Source: an uncultured bacterium (GTDB lineage: Bacteria; Actinomycetota; Coriobacteriia; Coriobacteriales; Coriobacteriaceae). From it: a stretch of DNA of 64,000 nt. The translations under genes were made by a program, and so were the position numbers. This document shows positions 54,004 to 64,000 of the stretch, piece by piece. A model generated the notes under the pieces. The model was not told where the DNA came from. It did not search any database and saw only the letters and a list, made by a program, of their open reading frames with translations. Location of the stretch: positions 38,605 to 102,604 of the forward strand of contig CAJMMD010000005.1 of the NCBI GenBank assembly GCA_905214465.1. The letters run 5' to 3'. Position 1 is the stretch's first letter. The number at the start of each line of letters is the position of its first letter.

Positions 54004-56718
54004 ATGGCAAAAGTCCGTGTGTCCACCTTGGCCAAAGAGTTCGGCATGACCTCCAAGGAACTGATGGGTCATCTCGCCGATATGAAGATTCCCGCTAAGT
54101 CCGCTTCCTCCACCTTGGAGGACGCCTATGTCGCCATGGTCCGCAAGCAGCTCGCCTCGGTGATCGAGGCCCGCGCTCAGGAAGTCGAGGCCGCCAAGCA
54201 GGCCGAGGAGCAGGCGGCTGCCGCCGAGGAAGCCGCACGCGCTGCCGAGGCCGAGCGCGAGCGCATCGCCGCCGAGAAGGCCCGCGAGGAGGAGCGCCGC
54301 CAGTTTGCCGCAGCCCAGGCTGCCGAGGAGGCTGCCCGCGCCGAGGCCGAGGCCAAGAAGAAGGCCGAGCAGGAGCGCCTTGCCCGCGAGAAGGAGGAGG
54401 CTGCCCGCGAGGCCCAGCGCCGCGCCGTTCCCGCTTCCGACTCCGGTTCGCGCTTCCGTTCGCTGCTCGACCAGATCGCCGCACAGGAGACCGTGCTCAA
54501 GGAGAAGAAGGACGCCGAGGACAAGGCCAAGGCCGAGCGCGCCGCCGAGCGCGGTAACCGTCGTGGCGGCAACAACGACCGCCGCGGTGGCCGTCGCAAC
54601 GATCGTAACGCCTCCGACAGCAACTCCGAGCGCAACGCCTCCGAGAGCCGTCCGCACAGCCATCGCACCAACGCCAGCAACAACGTCGCTGCTGGCATGG
54701 ACTTCCCCAACCCTGATAAGCAGGGCAAGGGCAAGAAGCGCAAGGGCGGTCACAACAACGAAGAGGACCACTACAGCCGTATGGCTCGCGAGGCCGAGGA
54801 GTACAGCCGCGAGAAGGTGCTCGAGGAGGCCCGTGCCGCCGTCGAGGAGGCCTCTCGCGAGTCCACCGGTCGCCGCAAGAAGCGCAAGGAGAAGCGCGAG
54901 CGCGAGGCTGCCAAGGCTCAGGAGGAGCGCAAGATAGAGGAGGCGCTGGCCCAGGGCGTGAACCCCGAGGAGCTCGACGCCATCAAGGTCTCCCAGGGCG
55001 TTACCGTCCAGGAACTCGCCGAGGCACTTGACGTTCCGGCCAACGACATCATCAAGCGCCTGTTCCTGTTGGGCACGCCGCTCACCATGACACAGTCCAT
55101 GTCTGACGACCTCGTCGAGCTCGTTGCCGACGACCTGGGCCGCCAGATCAAGATCATCACCCCCGAAGAGGAGAACACCTTCTCGTTCTACGACGATCCC
55201 GCCGACCTTAAGCCGCGTGCCCCGGTCGTCACCGTCATGGGCCACGTCGACCACGGCAAGACTTCGCTGCTCGACGCCATCCGTCACACCGGCGTCGCTG
55301 CCGGCGAGGCAGGCGGCATTACCCAGGCAATCGGTGCTTCGCAGGTTATGATCAACGACCGCAAGATCACCTTCATCGATACCCCGGGCCATGCCACCTT
55401 TACGGCCATGCGTGCCCGCGGCGCCAAGGTGACCGACATCGTCATTCTGATCGTGGCTGCCGACGACGGCGTCATGCCCCAGACCATCGAGTCGATCAAC
55501 CACGCCAAGGCCGCCGGTGTTCCCATTGTCGTCGCCGTCAACAAGATCGATAAGCCGGGTGCCAACCCCGACCGCGTGCGCCAGGAGCTCACCGAGTACG
55601 GCATCATCCCCGAGGAGTGGGGCGGACAGAACATGTTCGTCAATATCTCGGCCAAGCAGAAGATCGGTATCGACGACCTGCTCGAGACCGTCCTACTCCA
55701 GGCCGACGTGCTCGAGCTCAAGGCCAACCCCGATACGTTCGCTTCGGGCAACGTCCTCGAGGCTAAGCTCGACAAGGGCCGCGGCTCGGTTGCCACGGTG
55801 CTCGTGACCCGCGGTACTCTGCACGTGGGCGATACGCTGGTCGCCGGCCTTACCTACGGCCGCGTCCGCGCCATGCTCGACCCCAAGGGCAACGCCGTCA
55901 CCGAGGCCGGTCCCTCCGACGCCGTCGAGATCCTGGGCCTGCAGTCCGTCCCCAACGCCGGCGATGAGTTCCGCGTGTTCGAGGACGAGCGCGAGGCTCG
56001 CGCCCTGGCCGACGAGCGTTCGCTCAAGGCCCGCATCGAGGAGCAGAGCCGCGTGAAGCATGTGACGCTCGAGAACCTCTTTGAGACCATCGCCGACGCC
56101 GAGGTCAAGGAACTCAACCTGATCATCAAGGCCGACGTCCAGGGTTCTATCGAGGCCCTTCAGGACTCCCTCGACAAGATGGACCAGTCCGAGGTGCGCA
56201 TCAACACGATCCACTCCGCCGTTGGCGCCATCAACGAGACCGACGTCGTTCTGGCCGACGCCTCCAACGCCATCATCATCGGCTTTGGCGTCCGTCCCGA
56301 CGGCAAGGCCCGCTCCGCCGCCGAGCGCGAGGGCGTCGAGATCCGTTGCTACGACGTCATCTACAAGTGCCTCGAGGACCTCGACGCAGCCCGTATCGGC
56401 ATGCTCAAGCCCACCGAGGTCGAGGTTTCCACGGGCACCGCGACCGTTCTGGACACCTTCAAGGTGCCCAAGGTCGGTATCGCCGCCGGTGTCCGCGTCG
56501 AAGAGGGCGAGATCGCCGCGACCGATTCCGTGCGCCTGGTGCGCGACGGTATCGTGGTCTTCAACGGTAAAATCGCCTCGATGCGCCACTACAAGGACGA
56601 GGCCAAGAGCCTTAAGAGCGGCTCCGAGGGCGGTATTGGCCTGGAGAACTTCCAGGACATCAAGCCTGGCGACACCATTGAGGGCTACCGCATCGATCAG
56701 GTTGCCCGTACCGAGTAG
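54004..56718 (+). CDS. infB: Translation initiation factor IF-2
   Basis: GTPase that brings initiator tRNA to the 30S subunit. The 904-residue protein starts with the IF2N domain ([20 protein letters not shown]), followed by a long Ala/Glu/Arg/Lys-rich linker (about 65-300) and a second IF2N domain ([20 protein letters not shown], about 335). The G domain has GHVDHGKTS (G1, about 413), DTPGH (G3, about 459) and NKID (G4, about 513), then domains II-IV with [26 protein letters not shown] is upstream of ATG 54004. The linker is longer than in many species. Confidence 0.97.
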   Translation: MAKVRVSTLAKEFGMTSKELMGHLADMKIPAKSASSTLEDAYVAMVRKQLASVIEARAQEVEAAKQAEEQAAAAEEAARAAEAERERIAAEKAREEERRQFAAAQAAEEAARAEAEAKKKAEQERLAREKEEAAREAQRRAVPASDSGSRFRSLLDQIAAQETVLKEKKDAEDKAKAERAAERGNRRGGNNDRRGGRRNDRNASDSNSERNASESRPHSHRTNASNNVAAGMDFPNPDKQGKGKKRKGGHNNEEDHYSRMAREAEEYSREKVLEEARAAVEEASRESTGRRKKRKEKREREAAKAQEERKIEEALAQGVNPEELDAIKVSQGVTVQELAEALDVPANDIIKRLFLLGTPLTMTQSMSDDLVELVADDLGRQIKIITPEEENTFSFYDDPADLKPRAPVVTVMGHVDHGKTSLLDAIRHTGVAAGEAGGITQAIGASQVMINDRKITFIDTPGHATFTAMRARGAKVTDIVILIVAADDGVMPQTIESINHAKAAGVPIVVAVNKIDKPGANPDRVRQELTEYGIIPEEWGGQNMFVNISAKQKIGIDDLLETVLLQADVLELKANPDTFASGNVLEAKLDKGRGSVATVLVTRGTLHVGDTLVAGLTYGRVRAMLDPKGNAVTEAGPSDAVEILGLQSVPNAGDEFRVFEDEREARALADERSLKARIEEQSRVKHVTLENLFETIADAEVKELNLIIKADVQGSIEALQDSLDKMDQSEVRINTIHSAVGAINETDVVLADASNAIIIGFGVRPDGKARSAAEREGVEIRCYDVIYKCLEDLDAARIGMLKPTEVEVSTGTATVLDTFKVPKVGIAAGVRVEEGEIAATDSVRLVRDGIVVFNGKIASMRHYKDEAKSLKSGSEGGIGLENFQDIKPGDTIEGYRIDQVARTE

Positions 56719-56729
56719 GGGGTAGCGCT

Positions 56730-57140
56730 ATGAAGCAAACGCAGGCAACCCGCCGTTTGGGCGAGCAGCTTCGCGAGAAGCTCGGTTATATCCTGCTCTT
56801 TGAGGTTTCCGATCCGCGTCTCGACCTGGTCACCCTGACCGCGGTCGAGGTCGCGGTGGACCGTTCGTTCGCGCGCGTGTACGTGTCGTGCGACGCGAGC
56901 CGCTACGACGAGGTCATGGAGGCGCTCGCCAGCGCCAAGGGCCGCATCCGTAGCCTGTTGGCCCGCTCGCTCGATTGGCGCGTCACGCCCGAGCTCGATT
57001 TTCGCATCGATCGCTCGACCGATGAGGCCGAGCGCATCACGCGTGCGCTGGAAAACGTTCCCGCCACGCTTGCGATCGAAAAGGACGAGGACGGCTATCC
57101 AATTGCGGATGCCGCCCAGGAGGCAGCTTTAGATGAGTAA
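56730..57140 (+). CDS. rbfA: Ribosome-binding factor A
   Basis: A 136-residue KH-like cold-shock and 30S maturation factor. RRLGEQLREKLGYILLFEVS (about 8-27), DPRLDLVTLTAVEVAVDRSF and AKGRIRSLLARSLDWRVTPELDFRID are typical. GGGGGTAG precedes ATG 56730. The stop overlaps the nrnA start, so translation is coupled. Confidence 0.95.
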   Translation: MKQTQATRRLGEQLREKLGYILLFEVSDPRLDLVTLTAVEVAVDRSFARVYVSCDASRYDEVMEALASAKGRIRSLLARSLDWRVTPELDFRIDRSTDEAERITRALENVPATLAIEKDEDGYPIADAAQEAALDE

Positions 57141-58176
57141 TTCCGCCGACCTCGCATCGTGCGAGTCTGCAGATATTCAGCGACGCATCCTCGAGCTCAT
57201 CGAGGATGCGTCCTCCATTGCGATTTCGGGACATACGTCTCCCGATGGCGACGCCCTGGGCTCCGTGCTGGGTCTGGGCCTCTCGCTTAGGAAGTTTTTT
57301 CCCAACAAGGACATTGCCCTGCTGCTGGCAGACGATGACCCGGTTCCGCGCATCTACCGCTTTATGGAGGGTGCCGACCGTCTGGTGCCGGCATCTGCGT
57401 ATACTGGCAATCCGGACCTGTTCATTTCGGTGGACGTGCCGGTCGTCGAGCGTCTGAACAACTCCGCCGAGGTGCTCCGCCGCTCGTCGCATGTGGTGTG
57501 CTTCGATCACCATCCGGCGCGCGAGGAATTTGCCGAGCTGAGCCTGAGGTGCGTCGACGCCGCGGCCTGCGCCATGATCATCGACCGCTTCTTGGACAAT
57601 TGCGGCATTGTCGCACGTGATGGCGTTGCGACCTGCCTGCTGTGTGGCTTGGTTACCGATACCGGCCGTTTTCAGTACCAAAACGCCGATGCCGCCGCGT
57701 TCCATGCAGCCTCGCGTCTGGTTGCCCACGGTGCCGATCCGGCGCGTGTGGCACTCGAGGTTTACCAGAGCATGCGCGTTGAGTTTTTGCACCTCAAGTC
57801 CATCGTTATGGGCCGCATTAAGACGGTGGCCCACGGGCGCGTCGCGTATAGCTACGCGTACCAGAGTGATCTTGAGGCCTGCGGTGTCACCTCGGATGAG
57901 TGCGACGGTCTGGTTGACGTGGTGCGCTCGGTGATGGGCGTGGAGGTCTGCTTGTTCCTGAAGGGCATTGAGGGCGATACCAAGGTGCGCGGCAACCTGC
58001 GCTCCAAGGGTGACCTCAACGTGTCCGAGATCGCTGCTGCCTTTGGCGGAGGCGGACATCCCGCTGCCGCCGGTTTTTCCAACAACGGAACGATTCTCGA
58101 GACGCTCACCGTGGCACTTCCCATGCTGGCCGAACTGGTAGGGGAGGATCGCACTTCGGTGACCATCGAGCTTTAA
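57133..58176 (+). CDS. nrnA: DHH-family oligoribonuclease/3'-phosphoadenosine 5'-phosphate phosphatase
   Basis: A 347-residue manganese-dependent phosphodiesterase that degrades nanoRNA and hydrolyses pAp. The DHH domain has SGHTSPDGDALGSVLGLG (about 35-52), FISVDVP, FDHHPA (about 123-128) and GLVTDTGRFQYQNA (about 172-185); the DHHA1 domain ends in AFGGGGHPAAAGF (about 300-312). It starts inside rbfA (ATG overlapping its stop region), in the usual actinobacterial and firmicute order before truB. Confidence 0.93.
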   Translation: MSNSADLASCESADIQRRILELIEDASSIAISGHTSPDGDALGSVLGLGLSLRKFFPNKDIALLLADDDPVPRIYRFMEGADRLVPASAYTGNPDLFISVDVPVVERLNNSAEVLRRSSHVVCFDHHPAREEFAELSLRCVDAAACAMIIDRFLDNCGIVARDGVATCLLCGLVTDTGRFQYQNADAAAFHAASRLVAHGADPARVALEVYQSMRVEFLHLKSIVMGRIKTVAHGRVAYSYAYQSDLEACGVTSDECDGLVDVVRSVMGVEVCLFLKGIEGDTKVRGNLRSKGDLNVSEIAAAFGGGGHPAAAGFSNNGTILETLTVALPMLAELVGEDRTSVTIEL

Positions 58177-58191
58177 CTTTTTGGATGGTAC

Positions 58192-59124
58192 ATGGCTCGT
58201 CGTACACCTTCTCAACTGAATATGCTGCTCGCCGTCGATAAGCCGGTGGGCTGCACGTCCCACGATGTGGTTTCGCAATGCCGGCGCGCCCTCCATGAGC
58301 GGCGCGTCGGCCATGCCGGCACGCTCGACCCCATGGCATCGGGTGTCATGGTGGTGGGTGTGGGCCAGGCCACCCGTCTGCTGGGCATGCTAACCCTCGA
58401 TACCAAAAGCTATGTCGCCGACATTTCGTTTGGCGCCGAGACCAATACCGATGATGCGGAGGGCGAGGCGGTCCGCACGGTGGCTGTTGCCAACGAGCTC
58501 CGCGATCCTGCCTATGCCCGTGAGCGCTTGGCCGCTATGCTGGGTCCGCAGATGCAGGTGCCGCCGGCGTTTTCGGCTATCTCGGTCAATGGCGTTCGCG
58601 CCTACAAGTCTGCTCGCGAGGGCAATGCGGTGGACCTACCTCCGCGCCCCGTCGAGGTCTATGCCGCCGGCCTGATCGCCGTGGGAGGCGAAGGTGATAC
58701 GTGTGTGTGGACCGTGGCGTTCTCGGTGAGCAAGGGCACCTATATCCGTGCGCTCGCTCGCGACTTGGGCCGCGCCTGCGAGAGCGCCGCGCACATTTCC
58801 GCGCTGCGCCGCACGGCCTCCGGTGTTGTTTCCATTGGCGCCTGTCATGCGGTCGAGGAGCTTTCTCCCGAGTCCGCGCCTGGCTTTGCCCTGGATCCCA
58901 TTGCGGCCCTGGGCGCCACGCGTGTTGACTTGCCGGGCAATCTTGCCGAAGACCTGCTCTGCGGCCGACGCATTCCCGTTGAGCGTGCGCTTGCCGATTT
59001 CGATGCTTCGAAAGCGCCGTTTGCGCTGGTGCTCGATGGGGGACTCAAGGCGCTCGCCCGCATCGAAAGTGGCCGCTTTGTCATGGAGCACGTGTTTCCG
59101 CAGGCAATCGGCGGTGTTCGATGA
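58192..59124 (+). CDS. truB: tRNA pseudouridine(55) synthase
   Basis: Makes pseudouridine at position 55 of the tRNA T-loop. The 310-residue protein has LLAVDKPVGCTSHDVV (about 11-26), the catalytic Asp in HAGTLDPMASG (about 41-51), QVPPAFSAISVNGVRAYKSA and SVSKGTYIRALARDLG (about 178-193), the family's motifs in order. It starts 15 bases after nrnA and its stop overlaps ribF. Confidence 0.95.
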   Translation: MARRTPSQLNMLLAVDKPVGCTSHDVVSQCRRALHERRVGHAGTLDPMASGVMVVGVGQATRLLGMLTLDTKSYVADISFGAETNTDDAEGEAVRTVAVANELRDPAYARERLAAMLGPQMQVPPAFSAISVNGVRAYKSAREGNAVDLPPRPVEVYAAGLIAVGGEGDTCVWTVAFSVSKGTYIRALARDLGRACESAAHISALRRTASGVVSIGACHAVEELSPESAPGFALDPIAALGATRVDLPGNLAEDLLCGRRIPVERALADFDASKAPFALVLDGGLKALARIESGRFVMEHVFPQAIGGVR

Positions 59125-60128
59125 TGTTGTCCGCTCGCGAGCTCGCGCGTATCTTTTTTGAAGGCGAGTCGGACGAGGCTCGCATCGTCACTGCCGATGC
59201 GTTTGATGAGTGCGAGCACTTGGGTGCTGCCTCGATCGCCATTGGCGTGTTCGATGGCGTTCACCGTGGACACCGGGAACTCATCGAAGCGCTTGTCCGT
59301 GATGCCCGTGCCCATGGCTGCAAGGCGGTCGTGGTCACTTTCGATCCCGATCCGGACGTTGTGGTGAGTCCTTCGCCCGCTCAAAAATTGATGACGACGG
59401 CCGACCGTCTACATGCCTTGGCTCAGACCGGGGTCGATGCGGTGGTGGCCGTTCCCTTTACGCCTGAGGTTGCGGCACTCGACCATGTTGCTTTTCTCTC
59501 GCTGGTGTCGCGTCTGGTCGATATTCGTTCGATTCGCGTTGGCAGCGACTTTAGGCTGGGTCGTGGCGGTGCTTCTGGTGTTGACGAGATGCGCACCTGG
59601 GGTGCCGAGCGCGGCGTTGACGTATACGGGCACGACCTGCTTTGCGAGGGCGGTGAGGCCATTTGCGCCACCCGCATTCGTCATGAGCTGGGACAGGGCC
59701 ATGTGGAGCTTGCTGCTGAGTTGCTCGGCCGCCCGTATATGCTGCGTGGCGGTGTTATTCGTGGCCGTCACGAGGGTTCTGACATGGGCTTTCCCACGGC
59801 TAACCTGCAGGTTCCCGACGGCATTCAGGTGCCTGCCGATGGCGTGTATGAGGGCCTGGTGCTCGTTGATGACACCGTATGGCCTGCTGCCGTTAACGTC
59901 GGCCTGCCGCCGACGTATGCCGACGATGCCGCTTCATCGCATCTCGAGGCTAACTTAATTGGTTATACGGGCGACCTGTACGGCGCTTCCGTTTCGCTGG
60001 CGTTTACGCGCTGGCTGCGTCCCTCGCGTGTGTTCGATTCGCTGGATGAGTTGATTGCGACCGTCGAGGGTAATATCGAGGACATTCGTCACAACTTGGG
60101 TGAGCAGGGGGTGGGCATCCGTGATTAG
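59121..60128 (+). CDS. ribF: Bifunctional riboflavin kinase/FAD synthetase
   Basis: Converts riboflavin to FMN and FAD. The 335-residue protein has an N-terminal adenylyltransferase domain with IGVFDGVHRGHRELI (about 41-55), TFDPDPDVVV and RIRHELGQGHVELAAELLGR (about 186-205), and a C-terminal kinase domain with GSDMGFPTANLQVPDG (about 219-234). ATG 59121 overlaps the truB stop, and its own end overlaps dnaG. Confidence 0.95.
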   Translation: MMLSARELARIFFEGESDEARIVTADAFDECEHLGAASIAIGVFDGVHRGHRELIEALVRDARAHGCKAVVVTFDPDPDVVVSPSPAQKLMTTADRLHALAQTGVDAVVAVPFTPEVAALDHVAFLSLVSRLVDIRSIRVGSDFRLGRGGASGVDEMRTWGAERGVDVYGHDLLCEGGEAICATRIRHELGQGHVELAAELLGRPYMLRGGVIRGRHEGSDMGFPTANLQVPDGIQVPADGVYEGLVLVDDTVWPAAVNVGLPPTYADDAASSHLEANLIGYTGDLYGASVSLAFTRWLRPSRVFDSLDELIATVEGNIEDIRHNLGEQGVGIRD

Positions 60129-62229
60129 CGATGAGGAAAAAGACCAGGTACGCGCTGCGTCCGACCTAGTTGCCATCGTGCAGGAAACGGTTGAGCTCAA
60201 GCCCCGCGGCCATGAGTTTTGGGGCTGCTGCCCCTTTCATGGCGAAAAGACTCCGTCCTTCCACATTATTCCCGCCACGCAGGTGTGGCATTGCTTTGGC
60301 TGCGGCGAGGGTGGCGACGTCTTCACCTATATCATGAAGCGCGAGAACCTGAGCTTTCCCGAGTCAATCCGTTATTTGGCCGATCGTGCAGGTATTGAGC
60401 TGCACGACACCGGAGATCGCCGCGAGCGCGGTACCAAGCGTGCCCGCATCTACGATCTGTGTGCCGAGACCGCCCAGTTCTACCACACCATGCTTATGCG
60501 CGGTAAGGATGGCCGTCCACGTGAGTACTTTGCCAGCCGCGGCATGGGTGGCGACGTCTGCCGCCGCTACTGCCTGGGCTTTGCGCCGGGTCGTAATATG
60601 CTGGTGGCTCATCTGTCGCAGGCGGGCTTTACTCCGCAGGAGATGATCGACGCCAACGTTGCCGTGAGTCGAGGGCGCGGGCAGCTTGCCGACCGCTTCT
60701 ACGACCGCGTGATGTTCCCCATCTTTGACGAGCAGGGTCACAACATCGCCTTTGGCGGTCGCATCATGGGTGACGGCCAACCCAAGTACCTCAACACCGC
60801 CGAGACGAGCGTGTTTCATAAAAAGCGAAACCTCTACGGCTTTAATTGGGCCAAGGAGTTTATCGTCGCGCAGGATACCGCCATCGTGGTAGAGGGCTAT
60901 ACCGACTGCATCGCCTGTTGGGAGGCGGGGATTAAAAACGTTGTCGCTACGCTGGGCACCGCGCTCACGGAGCATCACGTCAAGACGCTCACCCGCTTTG
61001 CCAAGCGCATCGTGTATATGTTTGACGGCGATGCCGCGGGCCAGAAGGCCGCCCGTCGCGCGATTCAGTTTATCGAGCAGGATTCGATGGACCTGCGCTG
61101 CGTGGTGCTGCCTGACGGCAACGATCCCATGGAGTTCATCACGGCCCACGGCGGAGAGGAGCTGCAGAAACGCATTGACGCCGCCGAGCCGCTCATGGAC
61201 TTTGTCTACCGTTCGCTGCAGGAGTCGAGTGACATCACCACGCCGGGCGGTCGTGCCAAGGCGCTGGAAGATGCGCTGACGCTTATCTATCCGCTGCGCG
61301 ATAGCTATATGATCGACACATACTTTATCCAGATTGCCGATCTGCTGGGCTTGGATCTGGAGACGGTTCGCGCGAGTTCGGGTCGCGTGTTTCGCGATGT
61401 CGCCAAGCGCGAAGATGCGGAACGACGTCGTGAGCAGAACTATGAACGCCAGCGGGCGCAAGCCGAGCGCTCTGGTAGCGCGGGCGGTCGGACGTCTGGT
61501 TCGCAGGGGGCATCTCGCGGTGCTTGGGCATCGGGCGCGACGCCGCCGGTGTCCGCGCCGGTCGAGGAGGAGCCGTACGACCATGTCCCGCTCGATGCCT
61601 ACGGCGCCGCGCCCGTGGAGCTCGTCGACGATCTGCCGCCGATCGATGTGCCTGATGATATGGGTGCTGTGCCTGTGACTGATGGTTCGGGCGCTCCGGC
61701 TGCGGCGGCGCCGATGGTTCTTACTGATCTTGAGCGCAAGTCCTTGGCAGGGGAGCGCGAGCTGTTGACGATGCTCACGAGCTACCCCGACCTGTTCCGC
61801 ACGTATGCCGACCGCATCTGCTCTATCGAGTGGGTTGACCCACGTCACGAGTCCATCGCATGGGCCGTTCTGGCAACGCCGCCGGGAACCGATCCTGCAG
61901 CCTGCATGGATGCGGCGCGCTCGGTGTGTCCCGAGGCGGCAACGCTTGTGAGTGCCGGGCGCATCTCGGCGACGAGCAAGCACCCCACCGAGACGAACAT
62001 CGTGTTTATGCTTGATACGCTCGAGCTCTACACCATCAAGCGCCGCATGCGTGCCGCACAGGCCAAGCTGCGCCAGGACCGTTCGCTCGATGATGAAGCC
62101 CGTCGCGCGCTGACCGTGCAGGCCGCGCAGGATTCGCAGCGTCAACGCGAGCTGCAAAAGTCGATCGGCGGCGTGGCGGACCCGTTCCGTTTGATCGGTC
62201 TGGAGGCCGCAGGCACCGAACAGGCCTAG
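60121..62229 (+). CDS. dnaG: DNA primase
   Basis: Makes RNA primers for replication. The 702-residue protein starts with VISDEEKDQVRAASDLVAIV, the CHC2 zinc finger CCPFHGEKTPSF...WHCFGCGEGG (about 38-65), the RNA-polymerase core with FGGRIMGDGQPKYLNT, the TOPRIM domain (VVEGYTD about 256; YMFDGDAAGQKA about 299) and a C-terminal helicase-binding region after a Gly/Ser/Pro-rich linker (about 445-545). GTG 60121 is preferred because it overlaps the ribF stop and begins at the conserved N-terminus. The linker is longer than usual. Confidence 0.95.
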   Translation: MISDEEKDQVRAASDLVAIVQETVELKPRGHEFWGCCPFHGEKTPSFHIIPATQVWHCFGCGEGGDVFTYIMKRENLSFPESIRYLADRAGIELHDTGDRRERGTKRARIYDLCAETAQFYHTMLMRGKDGRPREYFASRGMGGDVCRRYCLGFAPGRNMLVAHLSQAGFTPQEMIDANVAVSRGRGQLADRFYDRVMFPIFDEQGHNIAFGGRIMGDGQPKYLNTAETSVFHKKRNLYGFNWAKEFIVAQDTAIVVEGYTDCIACWEAGIKNVVATLGTALTEHHVKTLTRFAKRIVYMFDGDAAGQKAARRAIQFIEQDSMDLRCVVLPDGNDPMEFITAHGGEELQKRIDAAEPLMDFVYRSLQESSDITTPGGRAKALEDALTLIYPLRDSYMIDTYFIQIADLLGLDLETVRASSGRVFRDVAKREDAERRREQNYERQRAQAERSGSAGGRTSGSQGASRGAWASGATPPVSAPVEEEPYDHVPLDAYGAAPVELVDDLPPIDVPDDMGAVPVTDGSGAPAAAAPMVLTDLERKSLAGERELLTMLTSYPDLFRTYADRICSIEWVDPRHESIAWAVLATPPGTDPAACMDAARSVCPEAATLVSAGRISATSKHPTETNIVFMLDTLELYTIKRRMRAAQAKLRQDRSLDDEARRALTVQAAQDSQRQRELQKSIGGVADPFRLIGLEAAGTEQA

Positions 62230-62339
62230 ATGTTGTGGTCAACCAGCGTATTCTCGCCTATATCCAGTCCTCTTTTTGGGTATAGACGTCTATGTGTGTG
62301 CTAAAGTATTGAGTCCTGTGGACTATGAAGGGAGAATCT

Positions 62340-63695
62340 GTGCCAAAAAAGACTGAGAGCACGGGTACTGGGCTGGAATCCTACGTTGCAAAGCTCATGG
62401 GCAACGGCTCAAACAGGACTTCGGTAACCGAGGACGAGATTCAGGTCGCCCTGAAGGATATCGATGTTTCTGACGAGCAGCTCACCGCGGTGTATTCCGC
62501 GCTGCGCAACAGCGGCATCCAGATTATCTCCGCGAGCGGTAACGACGACGCCCCCATGGACGTCGACGATGACGATAACGATACCGATACCGATACCGAC
62601 GATTTCGATGACGACGACGAGCACGATTCCGGCTCGCTCGACGATCACGAGCTCAAGATGGCCCGTCAGGCCGATGCCGAGATGGGTTCTTCCAAGAGCA
62701 AGAAGAAGCGCACCGTGCGCACGTCCCGTTCACGCTCCCGCGTGCGTGGCATCGATGCCTCCACGGTGATGCTGACCGGCGATCCGGTTCGTATGTACCT
62801 CAAAGAGATCGGCAAGGTCGACCTGCTGACCGCCTCCGAAGAGGTCGATCTGGCCATGAAGATCGAGGCCGGTCTTGAGGCCACCGAGAAACTCGAGGCC
62901 GCCGATGCCGGTGAGCTCGAGCTCACGCGTGCCGAGATGCGTCGTCTTACGCGCATTGAGAACGTCGGCCTCGAAGCTAAGCAGGCACTCATCAGCGCAA
63001 ACCTGCGTCTGGTCGTCTCCATCGCCAAGCGTTATGTCGGCCGCGGCATGCTGTTCCTTGACCTGATCCAGGAGGGTAACCTCGGTCTGATTCGCGCCGT
63101 CGAGAAGTTCGACTACCAGAAGGGCTTCAAGTTCTCCACGTACGCCACGTGGTGGATCCGTCAGGCCATTACGCGCGCTATCGCCGACCAGGCCCGTACC
63201 ATCCGTATTCCCGTGCATATGGTCGAGACTATCAACAAGCTCGTCCGCGTGCAGCGCCAGCTCCTTCAGGACCTGGGTCGCGACCCGACCCCCGAGGAGA
63301 TCGGTGCCGAGATGGACATGAGCGCCGACCGCGTCCGCGAGATCCAGAAGATCTCGCAGGAGCCCGTGTCGCTTGAGACCCCCATCGGCGAGGAAGAGGA
63401 TTCCCAGCTGGGCGACTTTATCGAGGACTCCCAGGCTATCGTTCCGCCCGATGCCGCCAGCTTCTCCATGCTGCAGGAGCAGCTCACTCAGGTGCTCGAC
63501 TCGCTTGCCGATCGTGAGCGCAAGGTTATCGAGCTGCGCTTTGGCCTTGTCGACGGGCATCCCCGCACGCTCGAGGAAGTCGGCCGCGAGTTTGGCGTCA
63601 CGCGCGAGCGTATCCGCCAGATCGAGTCCAAGACCTTGGCCAAGCTCCGCCACCCGAGTCGCAGCAGCAAGCTCAAAGACTATATCGAAAGCTAG
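62340..63695 (+). CDS. rpoD: RNA polymerase primary sigma factor
   Basis: The housekeeping sigma factor (SigA/RpoD group). Region 1.1-like sequence is followed by a very acidic stretch (Asp-rich, about residues 74-100) and a basic patch ([18 protein letters not shown]). Region 1.2 has [17 protein letters not shown], region 2 has [20 protein letters not shown] and [17 protein letters not shown] (about 262-278), region 3 follows, and region 4 has [20 protein letters not shown] plus the [18 protein letters not shown] 62340 with AAGGGAG at 5-base spacing is preferred to ATG 62325. Placement after dnaG is the classical macromolecular-synthesis order. Confidence 0.95.
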   Translation: MPKKTESTGTGLESYVAKLMGNGSNRTSVTEDEIQVALKDIDVSDEQLTAVYSALRNSGIQIISASGNDDAPMDVDDDDNDTDTDTDDFDDDDEHDSGSLDDHELKMARQADAEMGSSKSKKKRTVRTSRSRSRVRGIDASTVMLTGDPVRMYLKEIGKVDLLTASEEVDLAMKIEAGLEATEKLEAADAGELELTRAEMRRLTRIENVGLEAKQALISANLRLVVSIAKRYVGRGMLFLDLIQEGNLGLIRAVEKFDYQKGFKFSTYATWWIRQAITRAIADQARTIRIPVHMVETINKLVRVQRQLLQDLGRDPTPEEIGAEMDMSADRVREIQKISQEPVSLETPIGEEEDSQLGDFIEDSQAIVPPDAASFSMLQEQLTQVLDSLADRERKVIELRFGLVDGHPRTLEEVGREFGVTRERIRQIESKTLAKLRHPSRSSKLKDYIES

Positions 63696-63703
63696 TCAAG
63701 CAA

Positions 63704-63740
63704 GAAGCGCCCTCAAGCACATCCGCTTGGGGGCGCTTTC
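63704..63740 (+). terminator. Terminator after rpoD
   Basis: AAGCGCCC-T-CAAGC pairs with GCTTG-G-GGGCGCTT around ACATCC, followed by TTC. The U-run is short but the stem is strong. Confidence 0.75.
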
Positions 63741-63836
63741 ATGTGGTCATTGGGGACGTCCTCAATGACTAGGTGGTTGATTTCCGGTCTCAACCGAACA
63801 CATTGAGCTGACGGCACGCTCCCGCAGTTAACCGAA

Positions 63837-63869
63837 CGCCCCCGCGGCCCCTCTCGGGCCCCGGGGGCG
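63837..63869. repeat. Very GC-rich hairpin near the right edge
   Basis: CGCCCCCG-C-GGCCC pairs with GGGCC-C-CGGGGGCG around CTCTC, followed on the plus strand by CCATTTTCCC. It may be a terminator or the end of something outside the window. No gene is supported in 63741-64000. Confidence 0.45.
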
Positions 63870-64000
63870 CCATTTTCCCAGTTGAAGGAATGGTGGAGAT
63901 GTGTTTCGATGGGTCCGGTGGCCATGCTCCGCCCGCCGCCCGGCACCTCTTCCCAGACTCAGCCGGACGGTCGGTCCGTCTATTCCGTTTTTCCTTCTAG

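Noticed and set aside
63741..64000. Coding sequence at the right edge
   Set aside because: Only short frames without start signals; the GC-rich hairpin is the sole structure seen.

Overview
The window is high-GC bacterial DNA with Shine-Dalgarno starts (many GTG and TTG), tight overlapping operons and a gene set (tig-clpP-clpX, rimP-nusA-infB-rbfA-nrnA-truB-ribF-dnaG-rpoD, a LoaP-led capsule locus, a glpA/glpB/DUF1667 cluster, a molybdenum hydroxylase) that fits a gut member of the Coriobacteriia, most likely Collinsella. That assignment is an inference from gene content and style; no marker such as 16S rRNA is present.

Layout. 1-19 kb is mostly housekeeping: a partial molybdopterin oxidoreductase, tRNA-Leu(UAG), trigger factor, ClpP and ClpX, ValS, FolC, then on the minus strand an M24 peptidase and a three-gene anaerobic glycerol-3-phosphate-dehydrogenase-like operon, followed by a zinc-ribbon membrane protein and ThrS. 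19.0-32.9 kb is a Wzx/Wzy-type surface polysaccharide locus, all on the plus strand. It has a promoter flanked by inverted repeats, the NusG paralogue LoaP, a priming sugar transferase with a ten-G tract at its 5' end, a WecG-like transferase, WecC and WecB (UDP-ManNAcA synthesis), an ATP-grasp enzyme, two glycosyltransferases, two acyltransferases, a pyruvyl transferase, an FrhB-like iron-sulfur protein, the flippase and the polymerase. The first four enzyme genes are GC-rich; GC falls abruptly from about 23.8 kb, so the locus is a mosaic.

33-47 kb is an accessory region: three copies of the 5' part of a secreted transglutaminase-like gene (the long copy is frameshifted by a 26-bp duplication), a reverse transcriptase that looks like a defence RT, two proteins of unknown function (one membrane-anchored), a SIR2-like protein, an HTH plus SecB-like pair resembling a toxin-antitoxin-chaperone module with a 30-bp operator, a decayed nucleoside-diphosphate-sugar epimerase-like gene and a divergent PLP enzyme. 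47-64 kb returns to core genes: a ModE-like regulator, GuaB, LeuS, then the transcription/translation operon from rimP to dnaG and the primary sigma factor.

The most unusual features are in the DNA between genes. Three elements flanking valS and leuS share a conserved core but have long, perfectly or nearly complementary outer arms that differ in sequence from copy to copy. A six-site array of alternating inverted 15-mers lies at 16.2 kb. A 160-bp repeat occurs twice in opposite orientation, at 11.4 and 46.8 kb. Several start codons sit within about 25 bases of an intrinsic-terminator-like hairpin, which suggests leader attenuation. The capsule locus carries two possible ON/OFF switches, an invertible-promoter-like segment and a poly-G tract.
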